DNA of 64,000 nt from Chelatococcus sambhunathii. GTDB taxonomy: Bacteria; Pseudomonadota; Alphaproteobacteria; Rhizobiales; Methylopilaceae. The notes beneath the pieces were generated by a model, which saw nothing but the letters and a program-made list of their open reading frames with translations, was not told where the DNA came from and ran no database searches. Positions 40,171 to 48,248 of this stretch are shown here, piece after piece (positions within the stretch are counted from its first letter, which is position 1; each line of letters begins with the position of its first letter). The stretch is from contig JADBEO010000008.1 of the NCBI GenBank assembly GCA_031316315.1, positions 56,002 to 120,001 on the forward strand, read 5' to 3'. The translations under genes and the position numbers were made by a program.

Positions 40171-42242
40171 AACTCGTCATCCTCGGCCTCAGCCTCTCGT
40201 CCTCATGGGGAAACGGCCACGCGACGACCTACCGGGCGCTCGTTAAGGCGCTCGCGGCCCAGGGATGCGAGGTCTTGTTCCTCGAGCGCGACGTTCCCTG
40301 GTACGCGCAGCACAGGGACATGCCGAACCCGACATTCTGCCGCCTGGAGCTTTATGAGAGCGTCGAGGATCTGAAGCGTTTCGCGGGCGAGATCGCGTCC
40401 GGCGACGCCGTCATCGTCGGCTCGTACACGCCTGACGGCGTCGAGGTCGGCCGCTGGGCCCGCAAGGTCGCGACCGGCCCGGTCGCCTTCTACGACATCG
40501 ACACGCCCGTCACACTCGCCAAGCTCGGCCGCGGCGACGAGGAGTATCTCTCCGCGTCCCAGATCCCCGACTACGACGTCTACTTCTCCTTCACGGGCGG
40601 TCCGACGCTCGCCCGCATCGAGCAGGAGTTCGGATCGCCCGCGGCGCGCGCGCTCTACTGCTCGGCGGATCCGGAGCTCTACCGGCCCGTCGACGCTCCG
40701 CTTCGGTGGGATCTCGCCTATCTCGGGACCTACAGCGAGGATCGTCAGCCGGCCGTCGATCGGCTGCTCATCGAGCCTGCCCGCCAAGCGCCCGACATGC
40801 GCTTCGCGGTCGCGGGCCCCGGTTATCCGCGGTCGATCGAGTGGCCCGCAAACGTCGAGCGGATCGACCATCTCGCGCCGGGCGATCACGCGGCCTTCTA
40901 CGCGTCCGCTCGCTTTTCCCTGAACGTGACCCGCGCCGACATGGCGGCCGCCGGCTACAGCCCGAGCGTGCGCCTGTTCGAGGCCGCGGCCTGCGGCGCC
41001 GCCGTCATCTCGGACGAGTGGGAAGGATTGGAGGCCGTCTTCGCGCCCGGACGTGAGATCCTTACGGCGACATCGACCGGCGACGTCCTAGCGGCGCTCT
41101 CGATGAGCGACGACGTTCGCTCGTCGATCGGCGCGGCCGCTCGCCGGCGCTTCCTCGCCGAGCACACCCCGGACGACCGCGCCGCGGTCGTCGTGCGGGA
41201 GCTTGCGGCGGCCGGACGCCGCGTGCGCGCGACAGCTCGCCCTCGGGTCGCGGTTCTCGACCGACCCCGGGCGGCGCTCGTCGCAGGCGGCGCGGGTTTC
41301 CTCGGCTCGCACCTCTGCGACCGGCTGCTCGACGAGGGTTGGCGCGTCACCTGCCTCGACAATCTCCTGACCGGCTCGCTCTCCAACCTCGCGGAAGCGC
41401 TGCGCGATCCGCGTTTCGATTTCCTGCGCGGCGACGTCACGGAGCCGCTCGACGGTCTGCTTTACGGCCGCCTCTTCGACCGGGTCTACAATCTTGCCTG
41501 CGCGGCCTCGCCGCCGCTCTACCAGGCCGATCCCGAGCACACGCTGCTGACCAGCGTGGTCGGCACCAAGCAACTTCTCGACGTAGCGCGCGCAAACGGC
41601 GCACGGTTCCTGCAGGCCTCGACCAGCGAGGTCTATGGCGATCCGATGGTGCACCCGCAGCCGGAAAGCTATTGGGGCCACGTCAACGCCACCGGTCCAC
41701 GCGCCTGCTATGACGAAGGCAAGCGCTGCGCCGAGACGCTCGTCTTCGACTATCTCCGCGCCGGCCGCGGCGACGCGCGGGTCGCCCGCATCTTCAACAC
41801 CTATGGGCCGCGCATGTCGGCCGCCGACGGCCGCGTCGTCTCCACGATGATCGCCCAGGCGCTCGCGGGTGAGGATCTCACAATTTTCGGCGACGGCACG
41901 CAGACGCGATCCTTCTGCTATGTGGACGACCTCATCCGCGGCCTGATGGCGCTGATGGAATGCGCCGAGCCGATCGACGGCGCCGTCAATCTCGGCAATC
42001 CGGACGAGTTCACCGTCGCGGAACTCGCCGAGCGGGTGATCTTGGCGACCGGCTCGCGCTCGCGCACCGTGTCGAAGCGGCTGCCCGTCGACGACCCCAA
42101 GCGGCGGCGGCCCGACATCTCCCGCGCGACGGAGGTTCTCGGCTGGCGTCCCGAAACTGATCTCGAGACCGGCCTCTCCGCCACGGTGGCCTGGTTCAGG
42201 CGGACCTCGGCTGTGGCCGACGCCCAGGCGGAGATGGCCTGA
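40167..42242 (+). CDS. Bifunctional protein: CgeB-like glycosyltransferase fused to UDP-glucuronate decarboxylase (UDP-xylose synthase)
   Basis: This 691-residue fusion has residues 1-355 as a CgeB-like GT-B glycosyltransferase (GYSPSVRLFEAAACGAAVIS near 263, WEGLEAVFAPGREI). Residues 366-691 are a complete UDP-xylose synthase with NAD motif GGAGFLGSH (374-382), NLACAASPP, TSEVYGDP (486-493), YDEGKR (515-520) and ARIFNTYGPRM. These are the signatures of UXS enzymes that turn UDP-glucuronate into UDP-xylose. The linker 355-366 is short. Fusing donor synthesis to transfer suggests that xylose is this enzyme's donor and that the sugar is channelled. Confidence 0.92.
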   Translation: MKLVILGLSLSSSWGNGHATTYRALVKALAAQGCEVLFLERDVPWYAQHRDMPNPTFCRLELYESVEDLKRFAGEIASGDAVIVGSYTPDGVEVGRWARKVATGPVAFYDIDTPVTLAKLGRGDEEYLSASQIPDYDVYFSFTGGPTLARIEQEFGSPAARALYCSADPELYRPVDAPLRWDLAYLGTYSEDRQPAVDRLLIEPARQAPDMRFAVAGPGYPRSIEWPANVERIDHLAPGDHAAFYASARFSLNVTRADMAAAGYSPSVRLFEAAACGAAVISDEWEGLEAVFAPGREILTATSTGDVLAALSMSDDVRSSIGAAARRRFLAEHTPDDRAAVVVRELAAAGRRVRATARPRVAVLDRPRAALVAGGAGFLGSHLCDRLLDEGWRVTCLDNLLTGSLSNLAEALRDPRFDFLRGDVTEPLDGLLYGRLFDRVYNLACAASPPLYQADPEHTLLTSVVGTKQLLDVARANGARFLQASTSEVYGDPMVHPQPESYWGHVNATGPRACYDEGKRCAETLVFDYLRAGRGDARVARIFNTYGPRMSAADGRVVSTMIAQALAGEDLTIFGDGTQTRSFCYVDDLIRGLMALMECAEPIDGAVNLGNPDEFTVAELAERVILATGSRSRTVSKRLPVDDPKRRRPDISRATEVLGWRPETDLETGLSATVAWFRRTSAVADAQAEMA

Positions 42243-43198
42243 TGCGCGCGGCTGTGGTGGTCGCCCCAGGCCGGACCGAGATCGTCGACATCGAGCGTCC
42301 GCGACCGGGGCCCGGCCAGGCGTTGGTGCGCCTCGAAGGCTGCGGCGTCTGCGCCTCCAATGTCGAGCCGTGGTCGGGGCCGGACTGGATGACGTTCCCG
42401 ACCGAGCCCGGCGGACTCGGGCACGAAGCCTGGGGCATTGTCGAGGAGGTGGGGGAAGGCGTCCGGGACCTTCGCCCCGGAGCACGCGTCGCGTCGCTGT
42501 CGCAGAAAGCCTATTCCGAATACGATCTCGCCAGGCCCGAAGAGCTCACGCCGCTGCCGCCGTTGCTCGACGGCGCGCCATTCCCCGGCGAGCCGCTCGG
42601 CTGCGCCTTCAACATCTTCCGCCGCGCGGAGGTTGAGGCCGGCCAGACGGTCGCGATCGTCGGAATAGGGTTCCTCGGCGCAATCCTGACAAGGCTCGCG
42701 TCGGCGGCGGGGGCGCGCGTGGTCGCGATTTCCCGTCGTTCGTTCGCGCTGGACGTCGCGCGGCGCATGGGCGCGAGCGAGACCATCGCGCTGGATGATC
42801 CGGAAAAGGTCGTCGCGCGCGTATCCGAGCTGACGCAGGACGCGCTTTGCGAGCGGGTGATCGAGGCGACCGGAGCGCAGCCGGCTCTCGACCTCGGGAC
42901 GCGCCTCGCGGCGATCCGCGGCCGCCTCGTCATCGCCGGCTATCACCAGGACGGACCGCGCCAGGTGGACATGCAGCTGTGGAACTGGCGCGGGCTCGAC
43001 GTGATCAACGCCCATGAGCGGGACCCGCAGGTCTATGCGCGCGGCGTGCGCGAGGCGGTCGCGGCCGTCGCCTCGGGCCTCATCGATCTCGAACCACTGC
43101 TCACCCACGCGTTCCCGCTCGACCGGCTCGACGAGGCTCTCGTCGCGACCCGAGACCGGCCCGAGGGGTTCCTGAAGGCCTATGTGACATGCCGTTAG
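42242..43198 (+). CDS. Zinc-type alcohol dehydrogenase (MDR family)
   Basis: This 318-residue medium-chain dehydrogenase has the N-terminal GroES-like domain with ligand region GCGVCASNVEPW near residue 34 and GLGHEAWGIVEEVGEGV near 59. The NAD domain has VAIVGIGFLGAILTRLA near 136. The structural zinc loop of four cysteines is missing, and the protein is shorter than usual (about 340), so it may be of the threonine/sorbitol dehydrogenase-like subset. Its start shares a base with the fusion stop. Oxidation or reduction of a polyol or sugar in the locus is likely. Confidence 0.87.
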   Translation: MRAAVVVAPGRTEIVDIERPRPGPGQALVRLEGCGVCASNVEPWSGPDWMTFPTEPGGLGHEAWGIVEEVGEGVRDLRPGARVASLSQKAYSEYDLARPEELTPLPPLLDGAPFPGEPLGCAFNIFRRAEVEAGQTVAIVGIGFLGAILTRLASAAGARVVAISRRSFALDVARRMGASETIALDDPEKVVARVSELTQDALCERVIEATGAQPALDLGTRLAAIRGRLVIAGYHQDGPRQVDMQLWNWRGLDVINAHERDPQVYARGVREAVAAVASGLIDLEPLLTHAFPLDRLDEALVATRDRPEGFLKAYVTCR

Positions 43199-44262
43199 GC
43201 GGGTCTGCCCCGTCTCGCCGCCCGCGCGTCGGCTTCGTCGGCGTCGGCTGGATCGGCCGGCACCGCATGGAGGCGATGCTCGCGACTGGCGAGATCGAAG
43301 CCGCCGTCTACGCCGATCCATCGGACGCCGCCGCCGAGGGCGCCGCCCGCCTCGCGCCGGCGGCGGAGCGCGCGCGGGACCTGGACGCCATGCTCGACCA
43401 CGACCTGGACGCCGTGGTGATCGCTACCCCGAGCGCCCGGCACGCCGAGGAAGCGTGCCGAGCGTTCGCGCGCGGGGTCGCGGTGTTCTGCCAGAAGCCG
43501 CTCGGCCGCAGCGCGCAGGAGGTCGCGTCGGTCGTTGAGGCCGCGCGGGCATCCGACCGGCTGCTCGGCGTCGACCTGTCTTATCGCTACGCCGAAGGCG
43601 TCGCGCGGATCCGGGATCTCGTCGCCTCGGGCGACCTCGGCCGCCTCTACGCCGCCGATCTCGTCTTCCACAACGCCTACGGTCCCGATAAGCCGTGGTT
43701 CTACGATCCGAAACTGTCGGGCGGCGGCTGCGTCGTCGATCTCGGCGTTCACCTCGTCGATCTTGCGCTGAGCCTGTTCGACGAGCCCGTCGAACAGGTG
43801 TCGTCCGCGCTGTTCCGCAAGGGGTCGCCGCTCGGGCCCACGCAGAACGAGGCGGAGGATTTCGCCGTCGCTACGCTGACGTTCCGCTCCGGCGCGGTGG
43901 CGCGGCTCGCCTGCTCGTGGGGCCTGCCGGCGGGGCGCGACGCGGTGATCCGGACCTCGTTCGTCGGCACGGAGGCCGGCGCGGAACTGCGCAATGTCGG
44001 CGGCTCGTTCTACGACTTCGTCGCCGAAAGGTTCGACGGCGTTCAGGCAGTACGCCTGTGCGACCCGCCGGACGCCTGGAACGTGCGCGCGGCCCAGGAT
44101 TTCGCCCGCCGTGTCGCTCGCGGCGAACGCTTCGATCCCGGCGTCGCGGACCAGATCACGGTCGCGCGGGTCATCGATCGGATCTACGGCCGCGGCTCGG
44201 CGGATGAAAAGGAGCCTGTGGCGCGCGTAGCGGCGGCCGTCGGGGCTTCGTCGGCCTCCTGA
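43189..44262 (+). CDS. Gfo/Idh/MocA-family oxidoreductase
   Basis: This 357-residue protein has the NAD(P) motif RVGFVGVGWIGRHRMEAM near residue 13, the EKP-type motif VFCQKPLGRSAQEV near 101 with the family lysine, and GGGCVVDLGVHLVDLAL near 181 with the catalytic histidine. Members oxidise inositol or sugars. Next to inositol-1-phosphate synthase in the same locus, an inositol or sugar dehydrogenase role is plausible. It overlaps the previous gene by 10 bases and ends the rightward operon. Confidence 0.9.
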   Translation: MPLGGSAPSRRPRVGFVGVGWIGRHRMEAMLATGEIEAAVYADPSDAAAEGAARLAPAAERARDLDAMLDHDLDAVVIATPSARHAEEACRAFARGVAVFCQKPLGRSAQEVASVVEAARASDRLLGVDLSYRYAEGVARIRDLVASGDLGRLYAADLVFHNAYGPDKPWFYDPKLSGGGCVVDLGVHLVDLALSLFDEPVEQVSSALFRKGSPLGPTQNEAEDFAVATLTFRSGAVARLACSWGLPAGRDAVIRTSFVGTEAGAELRNVGGSFYDFVAERFDGVQAVRLCDPPDAWNVRAAQDFARRVARGERFDPGVADQITVARVIDRIYGRGSADEKEPVARVAAAVGASSAS

Positions 44263-44452
44263 CTTGCGCTCGCCTTGTGGAGAAGGCGCCGACCCCCCGC
44301 GCGAGCGGCCACGACCCTGCCTCGCAAGACGGGCGCCCGCGTTGGCGAATGCGCAAGTATGAAAGCGTCATAGGTATGCTTGCTGCGCGCGGCGCGATAT
44401 TTCCCGCGACCAGTCGCGCCAAGGACGTTATTACCGAGCTTCGAGCGCCGAC

Positions 44453-46441
44453 GTGAGCGCCGCGAAACACAACCTAGCGAGTTCTAGATCCGAGATGCAG
44501 GGAACGCCTGGCCTCGTTCGGGAAGAAGACCGTTATCGGCTGCTCGTCGACGCCGTGACCGACTACGCGATCTACATGCTCGACCCTGAGGGGCGGATCT
44601 CGAGCTGGAACGCCGGCGCCAGGCGCATGAAGGGCTACGAGGCTTCAGAGATCCTGGGTCAGCACTTTTCCCGCTTCTACACATCCGAGGATCGCGAACA
44701 AGGCCGTCCTCATCGCACCCTTGAAACCGCAACGCGTGAGGGTCGGTTCGAGGCGGAGGGCTGGCGCGTCCGCAAGAACGGCGATCGCTTCTGGGCTCAC
44801 GTCATCGTCGATGCGATCCGAGGCGAGCACGGCGAACTGCTCGGTTTCGCGAAAGTGACGCGGGACCTGACAGAGCGCCGCGAGGCGGAGCAGGCGCTGA
44901 GGCGCAGCGAAGCGCAGTTCCGGCTGCTCGTGCAGGGCGTCACCGACTACGCGATCTACATGCTGGACCCTGAAGGGCGCGTGACGAACTGGAATCTGGG
45001 AGCGCAACGCATCAAGGGCTATGCGCCCGATGAGATCGTGGGATCGCACTTTTCCCGGTTCTACACCGACGAAGATCGAGAAGCGGGGCTTCCGCAGGTC
45101 GGGCTGAGCACCGCTCTTCGGGAAGGTCGATTTGAGAAGGAGGGTTGGCGCGTCCGAAAGGACGGTCAGCGGTTCTGGGCGAACGTCGTCATCGATCCGA
45201 TCTGGGACGACGACGGCGGTCTGCTTGGATACGCGAAGATAACGCGCGACATCTCGGAACGGCGTGAAGCGCAGATGGCGCTCGAGAAGGCGCGCGAGGC
45301 CGCCTTTCAGGCTCAGAAGATGGAGGCGATCGGCCAGCTTACGGGAGGCGTCGCGCACGACTTCAACAACCTGTTGATGGCGATCCTCGGCAGTCTCGAC
45401 CTGCTGCGCAAGCGCCTGCCTTCTGAGGCGCGCACGGACCGATTGATCGACAACGCCTCCCAGGCCGCTCAGCGAGGCGCATCGTTGATCCAGCGAATGC
45501 TGGCGTTCGCCCGTCGACAGGCGCTGACGTTAACGCCGGTCGACGTCGCTGCTCTCATCGAAGGCATGAGCGAGTTGCTCGACCATTCGCTGGGGGGAGC
45601 CGTCAAAGTCAGAACCGAGTTTCCGACGGCGCTGAGACCGGTTCTCGCCGACCCCAACCAACTCGAACTGGCGGTGCTCAATCTCGCGGTCAACGCGCGC
45701 GATGCGATGCCTATAGGAGGCGAAGTCGTCATCGCTGGTCGCGAAGAGAACCTCTCGAAACCACGAGGCGCGCTTCCGCCCGGTCCATACGTGCTGCTGA
45801 GCGTCTCGGACACCGGAACCGGCATGGACAAGGGGACGCTGGCCCGAGCGACGGAGCCGTTCTTCACCACGAAAGGCGTCGGCAAAGGTACGGGCCTCGG
45901 TCTCTCCATGGTTCAAGGCACGGTCGAGCAGCTTGGGGGCGCCCTTTTGATCGACAGCGCCGAGGGCCTTGGCACGACGATCGAACTTTGGCTTCCCGTC
46001 GCCGCAGCCACGGACGTCACGCCGGACGAGCCGCTCAAAGCCCCTGTTCTGGCGGAGGTTTTCGCCGAAGGGCCTTCGGTTCTGCTTATAGATGACGATC
46101 CGCTCGTCCTGCTGAGCGCCGCCGGGATGCTGGAAGATCTCGGCTGCCATGTGGTGACGGCGGAATCCGGCTCGGTTGCGCTTCAATTGATCGAGGCCGG
46201 CTCGCCCTTCGATCTGCTGATCACCGATCACGCCATGCCTGGGATGACCGGGCTCCAGCTCGCGCACATCGTACGAGAGCGCCGCCCGGATCTTCCGATC
46301 CTCATAGCGAGCGGTTTCGCCGAACTTCCGAAGGAAGCCGGCGAGCACATGCCTCGTCTCGCCAAGCCCTTTGGCCGCGATGATCTCATGGACGCCGTTG
46401 GGAGGCTTCTCGGGAAGACCTCCAAGCAGTGTGATCAGTAG
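44453..46441 (+). CDS. Hybrid sensor histidine kinase with two duplicated PAS domains and a receiver
   Basis: This 662-residue cytoplasmic protein has PAS 1 (about 25-145) and PAS 2 (154-274) that are near copies, sharing TDYAIYMLDPEGR, HFSRFYT-ED and GWRVRK-G-RFWA. The kinase core has GGVAHDFNNLL (H302), N box LAVNARDAM, G1 SDTGTGMD and G2 GTGLGLSMVQG. The C-terminal receiver has acidic DDD near 545 and the phosphoacceptor aspartate in LLITDHAMPG. The PAS position equivalent to the LOV cysteine holds no cysteine, so blue-light adduct chemistry is not expected. GTG 44453 is the listed start; ATG 44495 is equally possible. Targets are unknown. Confidence 0.9.
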   Translation: MSAAKHNLASSRSEMQGTPGLVREEDRYRLLVDAVTDYAIYMLDPEGRISSWNAGARRMKGYEASEILGQHFSRFYTSEDREQGRPHRTLETATREGRFEAEGWRVRKNGDRFWAHVIVDAIRGEHGELLGFAKVTRDLTERREAEQALRRSEAQFRLLVQGVTDYAIYMLDPEGRVTNWNLGAQRIKGYAPDEIVGSHFSRFYTDEDREAGLPQVGLSTALREGRFEKEGWRVRKDGQRFWANVVIDPIWDDDGGLLGYAKITRDISERREAQMALEKAREAAFQAQKMEAIGQLTGGVAHDFNNLLMAILGSLDLLRKRLPSEARTDRLIDNASQAAQRGASLIQRMLAFARRQALTLTPVDVAALIEGMSELLDHSLGGAVKVRTEFPTALRPVLADPNQLELAVLNLAVNARDAMPIGGEVVIAGREENLSKPRGALPPGPYVLLSVSDTGTGMDKGTLARATEPFFTTKGVGKGTGLGLSMVQGTVEQLGGALLIDSAEGLGTTIELWLPVAAATDVTPDEPLKAPVLAEVFAEGPSVLLIDDDPLVLLSAAGMLEDLGCHVVTAESGSVALQLIEAGSPFDLLITDHAMPGMTGLQLAHIVRERRPDLPILIASGFAELPKEAGEHMPRLAKPFGRDDLMDAVGRLLGKTSKQCDQ

Positions 46442-46765
46442 TCCGTTCTGACGTAATCGCCGTTCTTCATCGCGACCCTGAAGCGGATATTGACCCCGGA
46501 GCCAGGTTTCGGCGCATGCACGCCGAAATGACGGCGCTGGTCGTCGTAGCCGCGATGCGCCGCCCGTCGATGAAGACCTGCGGGGTCCTCTTCACCCCGT
46601 GCTCCGCCTTGAATGCGTCGGTCTCCTCGCGCGTCCTCAGCCAGCGGTCCTGGACCTCGAATCCCTGCGCTTCAGGAGGTCGATCGCCTTCGTCCCGTAG
46701 GGACAGACGCGCGGCGGCATCACCATGCGGTGGATCGAGGCCGCCGGGTGCGTGGTCGTCCTCAT
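46436..46765 (-). pseudogene. Glutaredoxin-like gene disrupted by two frameshifts
   Basis: Read leftward from ATG 46765, one frame gives a glutaredoxin N-terminus (RMVMPPRVCPYGTKAIDLLK). After a lost base near 46670 the next frame continues QGFEVQDRWLRTREETDAF, then HGVKRTPQVFIDGRRI. After another lost base near 46545 the third frame gives GYDDQRRHFGVHAPK and runs to a stop at 46436. Together these rebuild the CPYG-type glutaredoxin family. It is the last member of the copper operon. Either it is a true recent pseudogene or the assembly carries two single-base errors. Confidence 0.75.
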
Positions 46766-46826
46766 GCGGTCTCCCAGACGCCGGGCGCCGCCGTGGCGGC
46801 CGCCCCCGACGCCTCAGGCGTGGTCG

Positions 46827-47369
46827 TCACTTGGCTAGGGCGTTCGCCCAGGCCTCGAACTCGGCGATCTCCTTCTCCTGATCGGCGATGATCTTCTTCG
46901 CCCAGTCCTTGGCCTGCTCGTCCTTGCCATGCTCGAGCTCGATCTTGCTCATCGCCACCGCGCCGCGGTGGTGAGCGATCATCCCGCACACGAAGGCGAG
47001 GTCCGGGTCCTTGATGCCGTGCGTCTTGCGCATGGTCTTCATCATGCCCCGCATGGCCCTCATCGAGGCCATCTGCGACTCGCCCATGCCGGGCATGGAC
47101 GCCGCGTCGCCGCCTTTCATGTCCATGCCCTTCATCATGGCGCACTGGCCGTCCTTCATGCAGGACATCTCCTTCTTGGAGCCGTCGCCCTCGTGCTTCA
47201 TGTCGGGCATGTCCGTCATTCCCGCCATGCCGCCGGCTTGGGCCGCAGGCTCGCACGCCTTCGGCATGGCGAAGGCGGTATCGGGGGCCATCTTCGGCAT
47301 GTCCTGAGCGACCGCAGGGCCGAACGGCAAGGCGGCTGTCACGGCCGCCACGAACAACGTTTTGCGCAT
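46827..47369 (-). CDS. DUF305 methionine-rich periplasmic protein
   Basis: This 180-residue protein has a signal peptide (MRKTLFVAAVTAALPFG, cleavage after AVA). ATG 47369 follows AGGAGAA. The middle is packed with Met, His, Asp and Cys (GGMAGMTDMPDMKHEG, CMKDGQCAMMKGMDMKGG), a likely Cu(I) ligand field. The DUF305 core is CGMIAHHRGAVAMSKIELEH near residue 121, with the paired histidines. It probably binds copper in the periplasm, as CopM-like proteins do. Confidence 0.87.
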   Translation of the reverse strand: MRKTLFVAAVTAALPFGPAVAQDMPKMAPDTAFAMPKACEPAAQAGGMAGMTDMPDMKHEGDGSKKEMSCMKDGQCAMMKGMDMKGGDAASMPGMGESQMASMRAMRGMMKTMRKTHGIKDPDLAFVCGMIAHHRGAVAMSKIELEHGKDEQAKDWAKKIIADQEKEIAEFEAWANALAK

Positions 47370-47440
47370 GGTGCATTCTCCTAGGATGAGGCCGACGGGG
47401 CGCGGGAGCGCACCCGTTCCGTCAGAAGCTAAGTTCGGCG

Positions 47441-47728
47441 TCACTTGGCTTTCTTGATCTTGGTCACGGTGATCTGGCCGTTCACGCGTTCGGCCTCGAA
47501 CGTCACCTTGTCGCCGACCTTCACGGACTTGAGCATCGCGGGGTCGGCGGCCTTGAAGACCATCGACATGGGATCCTCCATTTCGAGGCTCTTGATGGGG
47601 CCGTGGTCGAGCGTGATCTTGCCGGCGGCCTCATCGATCCTCTTCACCACGCCGTCGGCCGCGGAGGCGGCGGATGCGGTGAACAGCGCAGCGGACAGAA
47701 CGGCGCCGGCGGTGACGAACTTTTTCAT
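47441..47728 (-). CDS. CusF-like periplasmic copper-binding protein
   Basis: This 95-residue protein has a cleavable signal (ends ASAASAAD) and the small OB-fold CusF domain. ITLDHGPIKSLEMEDPMSM near residue 37 matches CusF's metal site region; the histidine and two methionines are kept, but the tryptophan that caps Cu(I) in E. coli is not evident. It is a copper chaperone that would normally hand copper to a CusCBA pump. Only an outer-membrane partner is encoded nearby. Confidence 0.88.
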   Translation of the reverse strand: MKKFVTAGAVLSAALFTASAASAADGVVKRIDEAAGKITLDHGPIKSLEMEDPMSMVFKAADPAMLKSVKVGDKVTFEAERVNGQITVTKIKKAK

Positions 47729-47750
47729 TTGGGTCTCCTTGGGTTTGCGG

Positions 47751-48221
47751 TCACTTGACGGCGATCGTGCCGTCCATCCCGGCCTCGCGGTGGCCGGGGA
47801 TCAGGCAGGCGAAGTTGAACTCTCCGGCCTTGGTGAACTTCCAGACGATCTCGCCGGACTTGCCGGGTGAGACGCGCCGCCCGTTCGGATCGTCGTGCTC
47901 CATGTCCGGGTTCTTGCGCATCGCGATCGCGTGGCGATCGTTGTCGGCGCGGGTCGCGAGCGAGAACTCGTGGTCGACCTGGCCCTGGTTCTTCAGGACG
48001 AAGCGCACCTGCTCGCCGCGCTTGGCGGTGAGCGAGCCGGGCTCGAACAGCATCTTGCCGTCGTCGGTCTCCTTCATGACGACTTCGACGGTGCGGGCGG
48101 GCTTGGCCGGATCTCCCGGCACGCCGTATGCGCGCGCCTTGCCGTCATGGCCGGGGTCGGCGAGCGCGGCGGCTGGCGCCAAGACCGATGCCAGCGCGGC
48201 GGTGACGATGAGCTTCCCCAT
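47751..48221 (-). CDS. Cupredoxin-domain periplasmic copper protein
   Basis: This 156-residue protein has a signal peptide (MGKLIVTAALASVLAPAAALA). The blue-copper ligands are present as VDHEF (His) and FACLIPGHREAGM (Cys, His, Met), the type-1 site pattern of plastocyanin-like domains. It lies 27 bases upstream (in operon order downstream) of the multicopper oxidase, for which it could serve as electron partner or copper carrier. Confidence 0.9.
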   Translation of the reverse strand: MGKLIVTAALASVLAPAAALADPGHDGKARAYGVPGDPAKPARTVEVVMKETDDGKMLFEPGSLTAKRGEQVRFVLKNQGQVDHEFSLATRADNDRHAIAMRKNPDMEHDDPNGRRVSPGKSGEIVWKFTKAGEFNFACLIPGHREAGMDGTIAVK

Positions 48222-48248
48222 GTGGCTTCCTCTCGTGGGTCGGTGGCG

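Noticed and set aside
46516..46881. Rightward reading frame over the glutaredoxin pseudogene
   Set aside because: It has no family match. The leftward frames rebuild a known glutaredoxin and fit the copper operon direction.
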